NCBI RefSeq assembly: GCF_938031315.1
Contig: NZ_CALHHT010000220.1
Coordinates: 1 to 7,918 of the forward strand
From: an uncultured Campylobacter sp.
GTDB lineage: Bacteria; Campylobacterota; Campylobacteria; Campylobacterales; Campylobacteraceae
Direction of reading: 5' to 3'
Length of the DNA stretch: 7,918 bases
The notes under the pieces are model-generated. The model had not been told where the DNA came from. It saw only the letters and a list, made by a program, of their open reading frames with translations, and ran no database searches. The translations under genes were made by a program, and so were the position numbers. Positions 1-5,860 of the stretch are shown in pieces (the stretch's first letter is position 1; every line of letters starts with the position of its first letter).

Positions 1-54
1 TTTTCCAAAGGCGTGATCAAATCGGTGCCATACGTGATCAAGGTGAAAAAATAG
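1..54 (+). CDS. C-terminal end of an unidentified protein (partial)
   Basis: Reading from base 1 gives 17 sense codons and then TAG at 52-54. The peptide ends in VPYVIKVKK, a basic, beta-strand-like tail. It is open from the window edge, and the spacer that follows is rich in stops, which fits the end of a real gene converging on the lipoprotein gene. Seventeen residues are too few to name a family. The call rests on the open frame and its GC-rich codon choice (GTG, ATC, GGC), similar to other genes here. It could be a chance open frame. Confidence 0.45.
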   Translation, partial: FSKGVIKSVPYVIKVKK

Positions 55-261
55 TCTAAATTTGAGGAATTTAGGGCGCGAGGTTTGTGTGTGAGCAGCG
101 CGAGTTCGCTCGCGGTAGTGCAAGTCGCGCGCAGCACAGCCGCCCGTTCGAGCTGAAATTTCACAAAATTCCGCCGCTTGAAATTTTAAAGCTGCGGGAT
201 TTTAACTTTAAAATTAAGCTTTTAAGACTTTTGCCATCAAATTTAAAAATATAAAATTTTG
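55..261. other. Convergent intergenic spacer with hairpin and AT-rich repeat tract
   Basis: This 207-base stretch lies between two gene ends that face each other, and I see no gene in it. Its left half is GC-rich and contains a perfect 6-bp hairpin, CGCGAG (99-104) and CTCGCG (109-114) around a TTCG loop. No T-run follows, so it is a poor intrinsic terminator. Its right half (about 156-216) holds AATT/GATTT cores beginning at 167, 182, 198 and 212, a pitch of 14-16 bases. This resembles the larger array at 3408-3700. The segment near 171-216 also aligns by eye with 3401-3446, sharing the core TGCGGGATTTT. The bases just past the lipoprotein stop are A/T-rich without a GC stem. Confidence 0.6.
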
Positions 262-1092
262 CTATCTAAGTCTAATAACGCCGCCGTTTTCATTTAGAAT
301 TTTTGTGACTTCGGGCAATTTGTATGTTTCCATGCAGAATTCATAATTTTGGCTTGCGCCTTTTCGTATCTCCAAACTAGCGTTTTTGCCCGTATCGATT
401 GCGGTTATAGTAAAGCAGCTGACATAGCTCGTCGTGCCTATGCTAATCGAGTTTGGAGCTATCTGCTTGACCGCCATGCTTGTTATCTTGTTTGGATTTT
501 CGTCGAATCTACCTTGCGATACGTAAAAATTAATATAGTCTTTTATTACGATTTGCAATTTTTTTGATAATGCCTCGTAGACCTCTTCTTTGCTCATTCT
601 AAGGTCTTCCTTGAGAAACTTTATCTCCTTTCTTAAAAGCCTACATTTCGGGCTGATTGTATCATTTCTGCATTCCTCCAGTAGATATGTTAGCCTATTT
701 TTAGGCGCTGTAGAGTTTATCGGCAAACCCGTGGCGGCTAGAAACAGAAAGCATTCCACGTCGAATTCCGTATTTCGCACCTCTTTGCGCTCGCACATAG
801 CTTTTTGTTTTTTATCTTGCGCCTTTACCTCTTGCCTTGATGCCGCTTGCATCATACTTTTATAGAAGATTTTAAAATACGCCATGGCGGCTCGTTCGCA
901 GTTGTCGTAAATCTCTGGCGATTCTTTGGATAGATCGGCTAGAGCGCACGCCTCGGAGACGCTTTTTGCTTTATCCGGATTGGCAGCATAAAAATCCTCC
1001 GTTTGAATATCCTCTATTTCTCTCCTATCGCATCCTGCTAAGCTTAAGCTCAAAAGCACGCCTAACGATACCGCCAAGACCCTATTTTTCAT
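262..1092 (-). CDS. Cys-rich lipoprotein with EexN-like N-terminus and pilin-like C-terminus
   Basis: This is a 276-residue predicted lipoprotein. Residues 1-20 form a signal peptide ending in the lipobox LAGC, with C21 as the acylated residue. Residues 32-72 (DFYAANPDKAK, then C49 and C65) resemble EexN-family entry-exclusion lipoproteins, which have a Y..NP..A...L..C pattern followed by a second Cys about 15 residues on. A similar Cys pair sits at C141/C150. Residues 175-276 (an amphipathic helix, INFYVSQGRF, then C226 and C253) recall the globular part of epsilonproteobacterial type IV pilins or pseudopilins. Eight cysteines follow C21, which would allow disulfides in the periplasm. The start is supported by AAGGGA (1099-1104) six bases upstream. 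The gene is visibly lower in GC than its neighbours (about 37% in bases 661-720), which suggests recent acquisition. It lies 37 bases after the DUF234 gene and may be cotranscribed with it. Lipoprotein status is firm; the two domain resemblances are by eye only, and the function is unknown. Confidence 0.75.
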   Translation of the reverse strand: MKNRVLAVSLGVLLSLSLAGCDRREIEDIQTEDFYAANPDKAKSVSEACALADLSKESPEIYDNCERAAMAYFKIFYKSMMQAASRQEVKAQDKKQKAMCERKEVRNTEFDVECFLFLAATGLPINSTAPKNRLTYLLEECRNDTISPKCRLLRKEIKFLKEDLRMSKEEVYEALSKKLQIVIKDYINFYVSQGRFDENPNKITSMAVKQIAPNSISIGTTSYVSCFTITAIDTGKNASLEIRKGASQNYEFCMETYKLPEVTKILNENGGVIRLR

Positions 1093-1129
1093 GATAATTC
1101 CCTTATAATCATTGATTTTACGTCCGTAT

Positions 1130-1966
1130 TCAAAGTAAAATTTTAAAATCCTCGAGCGAAAAGAGTAAAATTTTATCGCTTTTTAGGCTTCTCAGCTCGC
1201 CGCTAAAGCCGCTTTTGGAAAACAGCGCGAGCAGATCGGGCGCGAGGCGCGCTTTTTCGCATTTGAGTATGAGCTCGTTTAGCACGTTTTTTGAAATTTT
1301 TCGCTCCTTGTATTTGCACTCGCCCGCGACGCAAAAGCTCTCAAATTTCGCGTAGATATCGATCTCGACCTCTTTGTTCCAGAAGCTTGAAATTTGCGAA
1401 ATCTCTAAATTTAGATACTTCGCGAGCAGCTCCTTGCTTAAAATTTCAAACCCGAGCCCCGCGTAAGCGTTGAAATCCGCTTTGATTAAGCTTAGCACGC
1501 GCTCTATTTCGCCGCGGCGCAGCGCGGGCAGATTCGGCTCGATAAATCTAAACCAAAACCTCGCAAAGTTGCTGCTAAAATGGACTTTGTCCGTGATATG
1601 GTAGCGTCGCAGCGCGCGCGGGAGGCGGTCGTTTTTACGGGCTTTTTGCGCCCTTTGCTCGCTTGATTTTTCGGTGATTAAAAACTTCGCGTTTATGAGA
1701 TCTGCGGTGATTTTTTGCGCCGTAAATCGCGGCAAGATTTTTGAAATTCCTATTTTTTTGCGGTCGCTTCTAGCGAATTTCATCAGCGCTTTTTTGATCT
1801 GCTCTTCGTGCTCGCCGCCGAATTTAAAGCGCTCGCCGAGATGTTCAAAGCAGAGTAAAATTTCATTTTCGATCGCTTCGAAAACGTCCGCGTAGCCGCT
1901 TATACAGCCGATCTCGTCAAATACGAAATGAAACTGCAAAATCGCGTCGATACCAACATCGCCCAA
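1130..1966 (-). CDS. DUF234-type PD-(D/E)XK-like protein without ATPase domain
   Basis: This 278-residue protein resembles the C-terminal part of DUF234 proteins, usually found behind an AAA+ ATPase of the archaeal/bacterial type. Features seen: a helical front (residues 1-100, no Walker A motif), then FARFWFRFIEPNLP (134-147), then GLGFEILSKELL (170-181), then the nuclease-fold-like core with E199, E201 and D203 (EVEID) followed by GECKYK (215-220, E216 and K218). The tail LFSKSGFSGEL (249-258) is also typical. The spacing EID...ECK matches a PD-(D/E)XK active site, so a DNA-cleaving or DNA-binding role is possible but unproven. The TTG at 1966 is the nearest standard start, but it has no Shine-Dalgarno sequence. 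A perfect AAGGAGG at 2002-2008 sits five bases before an in-frame ATT at 1996, which would give 288 residues. The gene diverges from the class V aminotransferase gene. Family assignment is fairly sure; the start is not. Confidence 0.75.
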   Translation of the reverse strand: MGDVGIDAILQFHFVFDEIGCISGYADVFEAIENEILLCFEHLGERFKFGGEHEEQIKKALMKFARSDRKKIGISKILPRFTAQKITADLINAKFLITEKSSEQRAQKARKNDRLPRALRRYHITDKVHFSSNFARFWFRFIEPNLPALRRGEIERVLSLIKADFNAYAGLGFEILSKELLAKYLNLEISQISSFWNKEVEIDIYAKFESFCVAGECKYKERKISKNVLNELILKCEKARLAPDLLALFSKSGFSGELRSLKSDKILLFSLEDFKILL

Positions 1967-2001
1967 ATTTCGCGCAGTGTCTTTTAACTCGTAAATTTCG
2001 C

Positions 2002-2008
2002 CCTCCTT
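2002..2008 (-). promoter_or_regulatory. Consensus Shine-Dalgarno of the DUF234 gene
   Basis: On the minus strand the sequence is AAGGAGG, a full anti-16S match. The reading frame of the DUF234 protein is open through it. Reading downstream there is no ATG, GTG or TTG at a usable distance. The only in-frame candidate is ATT at 1996-1994, five bases away. The TTG at 1966 lies 35 bases away, too far to be served by this site. A TAAAAT at 2018-2023 (minus strand) could be the -10 element, but that is a weak match. Confidence 0.55.
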
Positions 2009-2034
2009 GCGGGCGTAATTTTAGCGAGTTTGGA

Positions 2035-2040
2035 TATAAT
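2035..2040 (+). promoter_or_regulatory. -10 box of the class V aminotransferase promoter
   Basis: A perfect TATAAT is preceded by T-rich sequence (taattttagcgagttt), in keeping with Campylobacter sigma-70 promoters, which lack a conserved -35. Transcription would begin near 2046-2048, leaving a leader of about 18 bases before the TTG at 2065. The position of the box immediately before the first in-frame TTG (2041) argues that 2041 is not the translation start. Confidence 0.65.
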
Positions 2041-2053
2041 TTGCAAAAATTTT

Positions 2054-2057
2054 GGAG
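2054..2057 (+). promoter_or_regulatory. Ribosome binding site that selects the TTG start at 2065
   Basis: GGAG at 2054-2057 lies seven bases before TTG 2065. No comparable site precedes TTG 2041, whose upstream bases are the TATAAT box itself. This favours a protein beginning (M)DFQTIKENI, eight residues shorter than the longest open frame. Confidence 0.6.
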
Positions 2058-2064
2058 TCGCGCT

Positions 2065-3381
2065 TTGGATTTTCAAACGATCAAAGAAAATATCATCTTA
2101 AAAGAGGGGGTCAAATACTTCGATTTCGCTGCTTCGGGGCTCGCGTATCGCCCTATAGAAGCGGAGATCGAGCGCGTGCTTGCAACGTACGCCAACGTCC
2201 ACTCCGCAGGCGGAGCGAGCGCCGAGATTACGAGCGATTACTACGAAAATGCAAGGGCCAAAATCAAAGAGCTTTTGGGCTGCGAGGAGCGCTACTATCT
2301 GATCTCGTGCGGATTCGGCGCGACTGCGGCGATAAAGAAGCTTTGGGAAATTCTAGGCATCTACCTGCCGCCTGCGACGCGAGATAGGCTCGGCTTGCGG
2401 CGCGAGAGCCTAAAAGATCTGCCGCTTTTCATCATCTCGCCTTTTGAGCATCACTCCGTTGAGATTAGCCTAAGACAGGGGCTTTGCGAGGTCGTGCGCG
2501 TGTCGCTGGATCCAAGCGGGCTGATGGATTTTTCGCGGCTGGGCGAAATTCTATCCGCAAATAAAGGGCGCGAAATTTACGGCGTACTTACCGCGGCATC
2601 GAACGTGACGGGGCTTAAGATAGACTACAAGCGCGCTTACTTGATGCTCAAGGCGTACGGCGGGCGGCTGTTTGTGGACGCTAGTGCGCTCATCGCGCAC
2701 GAAAACGTAGATACCAGCTTTTGCGACGGAGTGTTTTTCGGCGCGCACAAGCTTTTGGGCGGCGTGGGCGCTAGCGGGATTTTGGCGGTACGAAAGGAGC
2801 TTTTGCGCGGTGAGGAGCCGACATTCGCGGGAGGCGGCACGATCAAATACGCGGATGCCCAAACGCAGCGCTTTATAATCGACAAGGAGCGCTTGGAGGA
2901 AGCAGGCACGCCGGGCATCATCGCGCTGGTGCGAGCTTATCTTGCCCTAAAGCTTCGCAAAAGCGTGGGACTAGAGGCGATCAAATCGCGCGAAGAGGCG
3001 ATTTGCAGGCGCTTCATAAGCGAAATTTCAAAAATCCCCGAGATTGAAATTTACGGCAATCTCACCGCGCCGCGCGTGCCGATCTTTGCTTTTAATATGC
3101 AAGGACTCGGCTCGGACGCGCTAGCCGGGGTGCTCGGGCAGAAATTTGAGATCCAGACTCGCGCAGGCTGCGACTGTGCAGCACCTTACGGCTTTGATCT
3201 GCTCGGCTTACGGCCCGATACCGAAATGTCGCGCAAACCCGCTTGGGTGCGGGCTAGCTTCTCTTTCATCCACGACGAAAGCGACGTAGATTTCTTGGCG
3301 GAGGCGCTAAGACAGATCGCTCAAATCCGCGATAAAATCACCTTTGTAGCAGGCAAATATCGCTGCGGCAGCATAAATTAA
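2065..3381 (+). CDS. Class V aminotransferase / cysteine desulfurase-like PLP enzyme
   Basis: This is a fold-type I PLP enzyme of the class V (NifS/SufS) group, about 438 residues from the TTG at 2065 and close to the SufS family length. Numbering from the longest frame (TTG 2041): EHHSV (136-140) is the PLP-stacking histidine motif; D213 in FVDASALIAH contacts the pyridine nitrogen; K237 in FGAHKLLGG is the PLP lysine; R404 in WVRASFSFI matches the carboxylate-binding Arg of SufS; C379 in RAGCDCAAP aligns with the catalytic Cys of cysteine desulfurases. The Gln that follows the PLP aspartate in SufS (DGAQ) is Ala here (DASA). The enzyme probably acts on L-cysteine or a related sulfur amino acid in the cytoplasm, but no SufU, NifU or other Fe-S scaffold gene is adjacent, so the sulfur acceptor is unknown. 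It is transcribed alone from a promoter at 2035-2040, divergent from the DUF234 gene. The family is sure; the substrate is inferred. Confidence 0.88.
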   Translation: MDFQTIKENIILKEGVKYFDFAASGLAYRPIEAEIERVLATYANVHSAGGASAEITSDYYENARAKIKELLGCEERYYLISCGFGATAAIKKLWEILGIYLPPATRDRLGLRRESLKDLPLFIISPFEHHSVEISLRQGLCEVVRVSLDPSGLMDFSRLGEILSANKGREIYGVLTAASNVTGLKIDYKRAYLMLKAYGGRLFVDASALIAHENVDTSFCDGVFFGAHKLLGGVGASGILAVRKELLRGEEPTFAGGGTIKYADAQTQRFIIDKERLEEAGTPGIIALVRAYLALKLRKSVGLEAIKSREEAICRRFISEISKIPEIEIYGNLTAPRVPIFAFNMQGLGSDALAGVLGQKFEIQTRAGCDCAAPYGFDLLGLRPDTEMSRKPAWVRASFSFIHDESDVDFLAEALRQIAQIRDKITFVAGKYRCGSIN

Positions 3382-3407
3382 GCTCGCGAAATTTTATAAC
3401 AAGAGCC

Positions 3408-3700
3408 GCTTTTAAATTTTAGGGTGCGGGATTTTGCGACATAAAATTTTATCGGTGAAATTTCGTAGCGTAAAATTTTATGGCTTGGAATTTTAAAGCG
3501 TAGAATTTTATGCGCGGCTCGGGCAGCAGATATTCCGTGCCTATTAGAACGTGAAATTCTTCGGCATAAAATTTCGCGGCGTGGGATTTTGAAATTTTAA
3601 ATTGCGGGCTGAATTCTATCGGTAAATTTTGTGCTGAGGAGTTTTGCGCCGTGAAATTTGAGCGGTAAAATTCCGTGCCGTGTGGATAAATTTTTTGGCA
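3408..3700. repeat. Degenerate tandem repeat of about 15-bp pitch (AATTT cores)
   Basis: The unit is approximately GCGTAAAATTTTATG. AATTT-type cores begin at 3445, 3459, 3474, 3489 and 3504 (steps 14, 15, 15, 15). A second phase runs 3555, 3570, 3585 (15, 15), and a third 3625, 3640, 3655, 3669 (15, 15, 14); some cores are variants such as GATTT or AGTTT. Between the phases are unrelated inserts such as 3513-3550. Because 15 is a multiple of three, the minus strand reads as five-residue units of the form xKFYA / xKFxA. Units vary at the outer positions while the AAATTT centre is kept. The same kind of pitch appears at 167-216. Function is unknown. Confidence 0.65.
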
Positions 3701-3976
3701 CCGCCAAATTTTAAAATTCCTAAATTTCAAAATTTCGCTATTCGAACTAGCTTCGCGAATTTTGTATTTCGTGAATGCATGGAAAATTATGCGCCGTGGA
3801 ATTTGAGCGGTAAAATTTGAAATTCCGCAAAGTCGAATTTTGCTAAGCAGAATTTCGCAACACAAGAATTCTACCGCAGAGCTTTGCGATAGCGTAGATT
3901 TGACGCAGACGCGCCCGTGCGAAAGCTAAATTAGGGCGCAAGCGCTTGTAAATAAGAGCGCAAATTTTAATAAGCG

Positions 3977-4006
3977 AAATCTGCGCCGCTAAAAGGCGCA
4001 AAATTT
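3977..4006 (-). terminator. Hairpin after the phosphoethanolamine transferase gene
   Basis: TGCGCC (3982-3987) pairs perfectly with GGCGCA (3995-4000) around a 7-base loop. The outer AAAT (3977-3980) can pair with ATTT (4003-4006) across a small internal loop. It lies 9-38 bases past the stop codon at 4015 on the minus strand and is followed there by TTCGCTTATTAAAATTT, T-rich but not a clean T-run. It could also act on plus-strand transcripts (AAATTTC follows). It is a plausible bidirectional terminator for the two converging genes. Confidence 0.5.
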
Positions 4007-4014
4007 CACCGAAT

Positions 4015-5838
4015 TTACTCGCCGAATTCCTTCTGCAGCCTGTAAACCTTATCGTAATCGACCCCCTCGATGATGCGCGGACGCGAGGCGTTGAAATCCG
4101 CGTTTATCACCGAGCGAGCGGGATCGTACTCCGGTAGATCGGTCATCTCTAAAATTTCTGCAATCGCGTGGATGAGATCGTCGTTTAAAAACGGCCTGTC
4201 TTTGGCTGCCGCGATGCGCGCCCAAAGATCAGCGTTTTGCTCTTTAAATTTATCAGACGCCATGAAAATCAGCGGGATTTCGAGCGTGAAGCGGTTGATG
4301 CCGCCGTGGATCAGCTTGCCGCGGTATTGATAAAGGCTCTGGGCGTGGTCGCTGAAATAGACTATCAGCGTGTTGTCGCTCGCAAAAATTTTATAAATTT
4401 CGCTCACGATAAAATCGTTGTAAGCCACGGTGTTTAGGTAGTGCGCAAGCTCTTTTTTCTGTCCCTCATCAAGCGGCTCGCGCGAGATATCTGCGGCGCT
4501 AAATTTAGCAAAGCTTTTTGGATAGCGAAACTCGTAGCTCGGGTGCGAGCCCATCAGATGAAGGATGAAAAATTTATCCTTTTTCTGCGTGCCGTTTACC
4601 TCTGCGGCGGAGCTTTCGTCCTTGCGCGCAAGAGGCGATCTTTTCGCGCCCGATTTGAAATTTTTTATGCTAGGAAGCATAACTTCGTCGAGCGAGTAGG
4701 CGTATTTGTAAACCGGGATTTGATTCGTAAAGTCCGAGTGATCCGTCATCTGCGCGCTCGCGCCGCTTGCGACCGCCCACTGCCCGTAGCGCTCCTGGTT
4801 GCTGATCCAAAAGGTCTCGTAGTTTGCGAGCCGCGCGAGATTTACGATGTCGAGGTTAGCGCTCCACGGGCGCTGCTTTTCGCTCTCGTAATTTCCAAAA
4901 TTTAGCACGTATTTTAACACGTCGTTGGTCTTAGCGCCCGGCGAGACGACGTCGCTAAAGGCGATTAAATTTCCACTTTGCTCAAGCGCTTGCAGATTCG
5001 GTGTGGTGGGCAGATAGTAGCCGTATAGGCTCATGAAATTTCGCTGCAGGCTCTCTCCGATGATGAAAACGACGTTTGAGATGCGGTTTGGCGTGGTTTT
5101 ATGCGAGTGTGAGGCGTAAATGCTTTGGTATCCCGCTTGCAGCTCGCGCACGCTTTTAAAATCGGCGCCGAAATAATCCTTCGTAACGAAAGCAAAGTTG
5201 TAAATCGGAATTTTATTTAGCGCGATTATGATGCTGGCGCGCATTTTCGAGCTTTTGGCTACGTAGCTTTTAAACGCCGCATGTGCCGCAAAAACGAGCA
5301 AGCTAAGCAGAAAGGCTAGCTTTATCGCGCGACATAGCTTCATTCGCGCTCGCTGGCTCACTCTAAGCCTAAGAGCGGCGAAGACGAAGATCAAAAGCGC
5401 CAAAAAAGCCGCGATAAGCTTGAAATTTAAAAACGCATGCGCGAACTCGAAGGCCTCCTTGGGCGTCGTTTGCACTAGCGCGTCCAGCGTGCCGTGCGAG
5501 TAGGTAAGCTCCAGGCTAAAGATCAAAAAAATCTGAGCGATCGCAAAGACCACGTTTATCGCCAGAAGCGCAAAGGCGAGAATTTTATATAGCCTGGCGC
5601 TGTAAAAGCTAAGCGCGTAAAGCGCGAAAAAAAGTATCGTCACGCCGCAGATCGCAGATGCCGCAAAAAACAGCGCCTGCGCAGAGAGCAGCTCGCCGCC
5701 GCGCGCGATAAGAAGCAACCCTAGGGCTAAATTTAATACTAAAACTAGCGCGTATGTGTTTAGTACCGCGCCGTCAAATACCGATAGGAGGCTGAATCTG
5801 TCTTTTAAAAATGCGCCGATATTTTTTGCTAGGCTCAT
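4015..5838 (-). CDS. Phosphoethanolamine transferase (EptA/CptA-like, sulfatase fold)
   Basis: This is an inner-membrane enzyme that moves phosphoethanolamine from phosphatidylethanolamine to lipid A, core sugars or another surface acceptor. Five hydrophobic segments (about 22-47, 54-78, 86-110, 140-158, 172-190) are followed by a periplasmic alkaline-phosphatase-type domain. Metal and catalytic residues match the family: E262 in FIIGES, T304 in SPGAKTNDV (42 residues later, like E240 and T280 of Neisseria LptA), D497-H498 in YFSDHAQS, plus H432 (MGSHPSY) and H511. GESLQRNFMSLYGYYLPTTPNL (262-282) is closest to the CptA-type motif. At 607 residues it is longer than the usual 500-550; a charged stretch at about 392-422 looks like an insertion. 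The ATG at 5838 has AAGGA (5844-5848) five bases upstream. It is last in the operon, 22 bases after uppP. Such enzymes often give polymyxin resistance, but the acceptor here cannot be told from sequence. Confidence 0.9.
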   Translation of the reverse strand: MSLAKNIGAFLKDRFSLLSVFDGAVLNTYALVLVLNLALGLLLIARGGELLSAQALFFAASAICGVTILFFALYALSFYSARLYKILAFALLAINVVFAIAQIFLIFSLELTYSHGTLDALVQTTPKEAFEFAHAFLNFKLIAAFLALLIFVFAALRLRVSQRARMKLCRAIKLAFLLSLLVFAAHAAFKSYVAKSSKMRASIIIALNKIPIYNFAFVTKDYFGADFKSVRELQAGYQSIYASHSHKTTPNRISNVVFIIGESLQRNFMSLYGYYLPTTPNLQALEQSGNLIAFSDVVSPGAKTNDVLKYVLNFGNYESEKQRPWSANLDIVNLARLANYETFWISNQERYGQWAVASGASAQMTDHSDFTNQIPVYKYAYSLDEVMLPSIKNFKSGAKRSPLARKDESSAAEVNGTQKKDKFFILHLMGSHPSYEFRYPKSFAKFSAADISREPLDEGQKKELAHYLNTVAYNDFIVSEIYKIFASDNTLIVYFSDHAQSLYQYRGKLIHGGINRFTLEIPLIFMASDKFKEQNADLWARIAAAKDRPFLNDDLIHAIAEILEMTDLPEYDPARSVINADFNASRPRIIEGVDYDKVYRLQKEFGE

Positions 5839-5860
5839 GAAATTCCTTTGATGATTGCGT

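Larger units (their letters stand above)
3382..4014. other. Convergent intergenic region without a supportable gene
   Basis: This 633-base spacer lies between the ends of the class V aminotransferase gene and the phosphoethanolamine transferase gene. Its left and central part is the degenerate AATTT repeat array. The minus-strand frame open over 3449-3865 is a by-product of the repeat pitch: it starts with TTG, lacks a Shine-Dalgarno, and its peptide is made of KF-rich five-residue units. The right part (3866-3975) has a 10-bp perfect palindrome CAAGCGCTTG (3939-3948), and then a hairpin at 3977-4006. I see no RNA gene. Confidence 0.6.

Noticed and set aside
99..114. UUCG-loop hairpin as terminator of the left-edge gene
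   Set aside because: The stem is only 6 bp, the loop is closed by G-C rather than the stable C(UUCG)G, and no T-run follows; recorded only within the spacer entry.
590..865. Plus-strand open frame antisense to the lipoprotein gene
   Set aside because: No ribosome site and no family resemblance; the minus strand carries a signal peptide and lipobox, which settles the coding strand.
1104..1109. Plus-strand TATAAT upstream of the lipoprotein start
   Set aside because: No plus-strand gene follows, and on the minus strand it reads ATTATA, overlapping the leader of the lipoprotein gene; a chance match in AT-rich sequence.
3408..3700. CRISPR array
   Set aside because: The units are about 15 bp, degenerate and contiguous, with no uniform spacers and no cas genes.
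3449..3865. Minus-strand open frame of 138 codons in the repeat region
   Set aside because: It begins with TTG without a Shine-Dalgarno, and its peptide is low-complexity KF-rich units. The frame stays open because the repeat pitch is a multiple of three, so it is explained by the repeat.
3939..3948. Perfect palindrome CAAGCGCTTG
   Set aside because: It has no loop and no flanking extension, and it is far from any promoter, so neither an operator nor a terminator can be supported.
4441..4905. Plus-strand open frame of 154 codons inside the phosphoethanolamine transferase gene
   Set aside because: It is fully antisense to a gene with complete family motifs, has no promoter or recognisable protein, and is rich in Arg and Ala as expected of a shadow frame.
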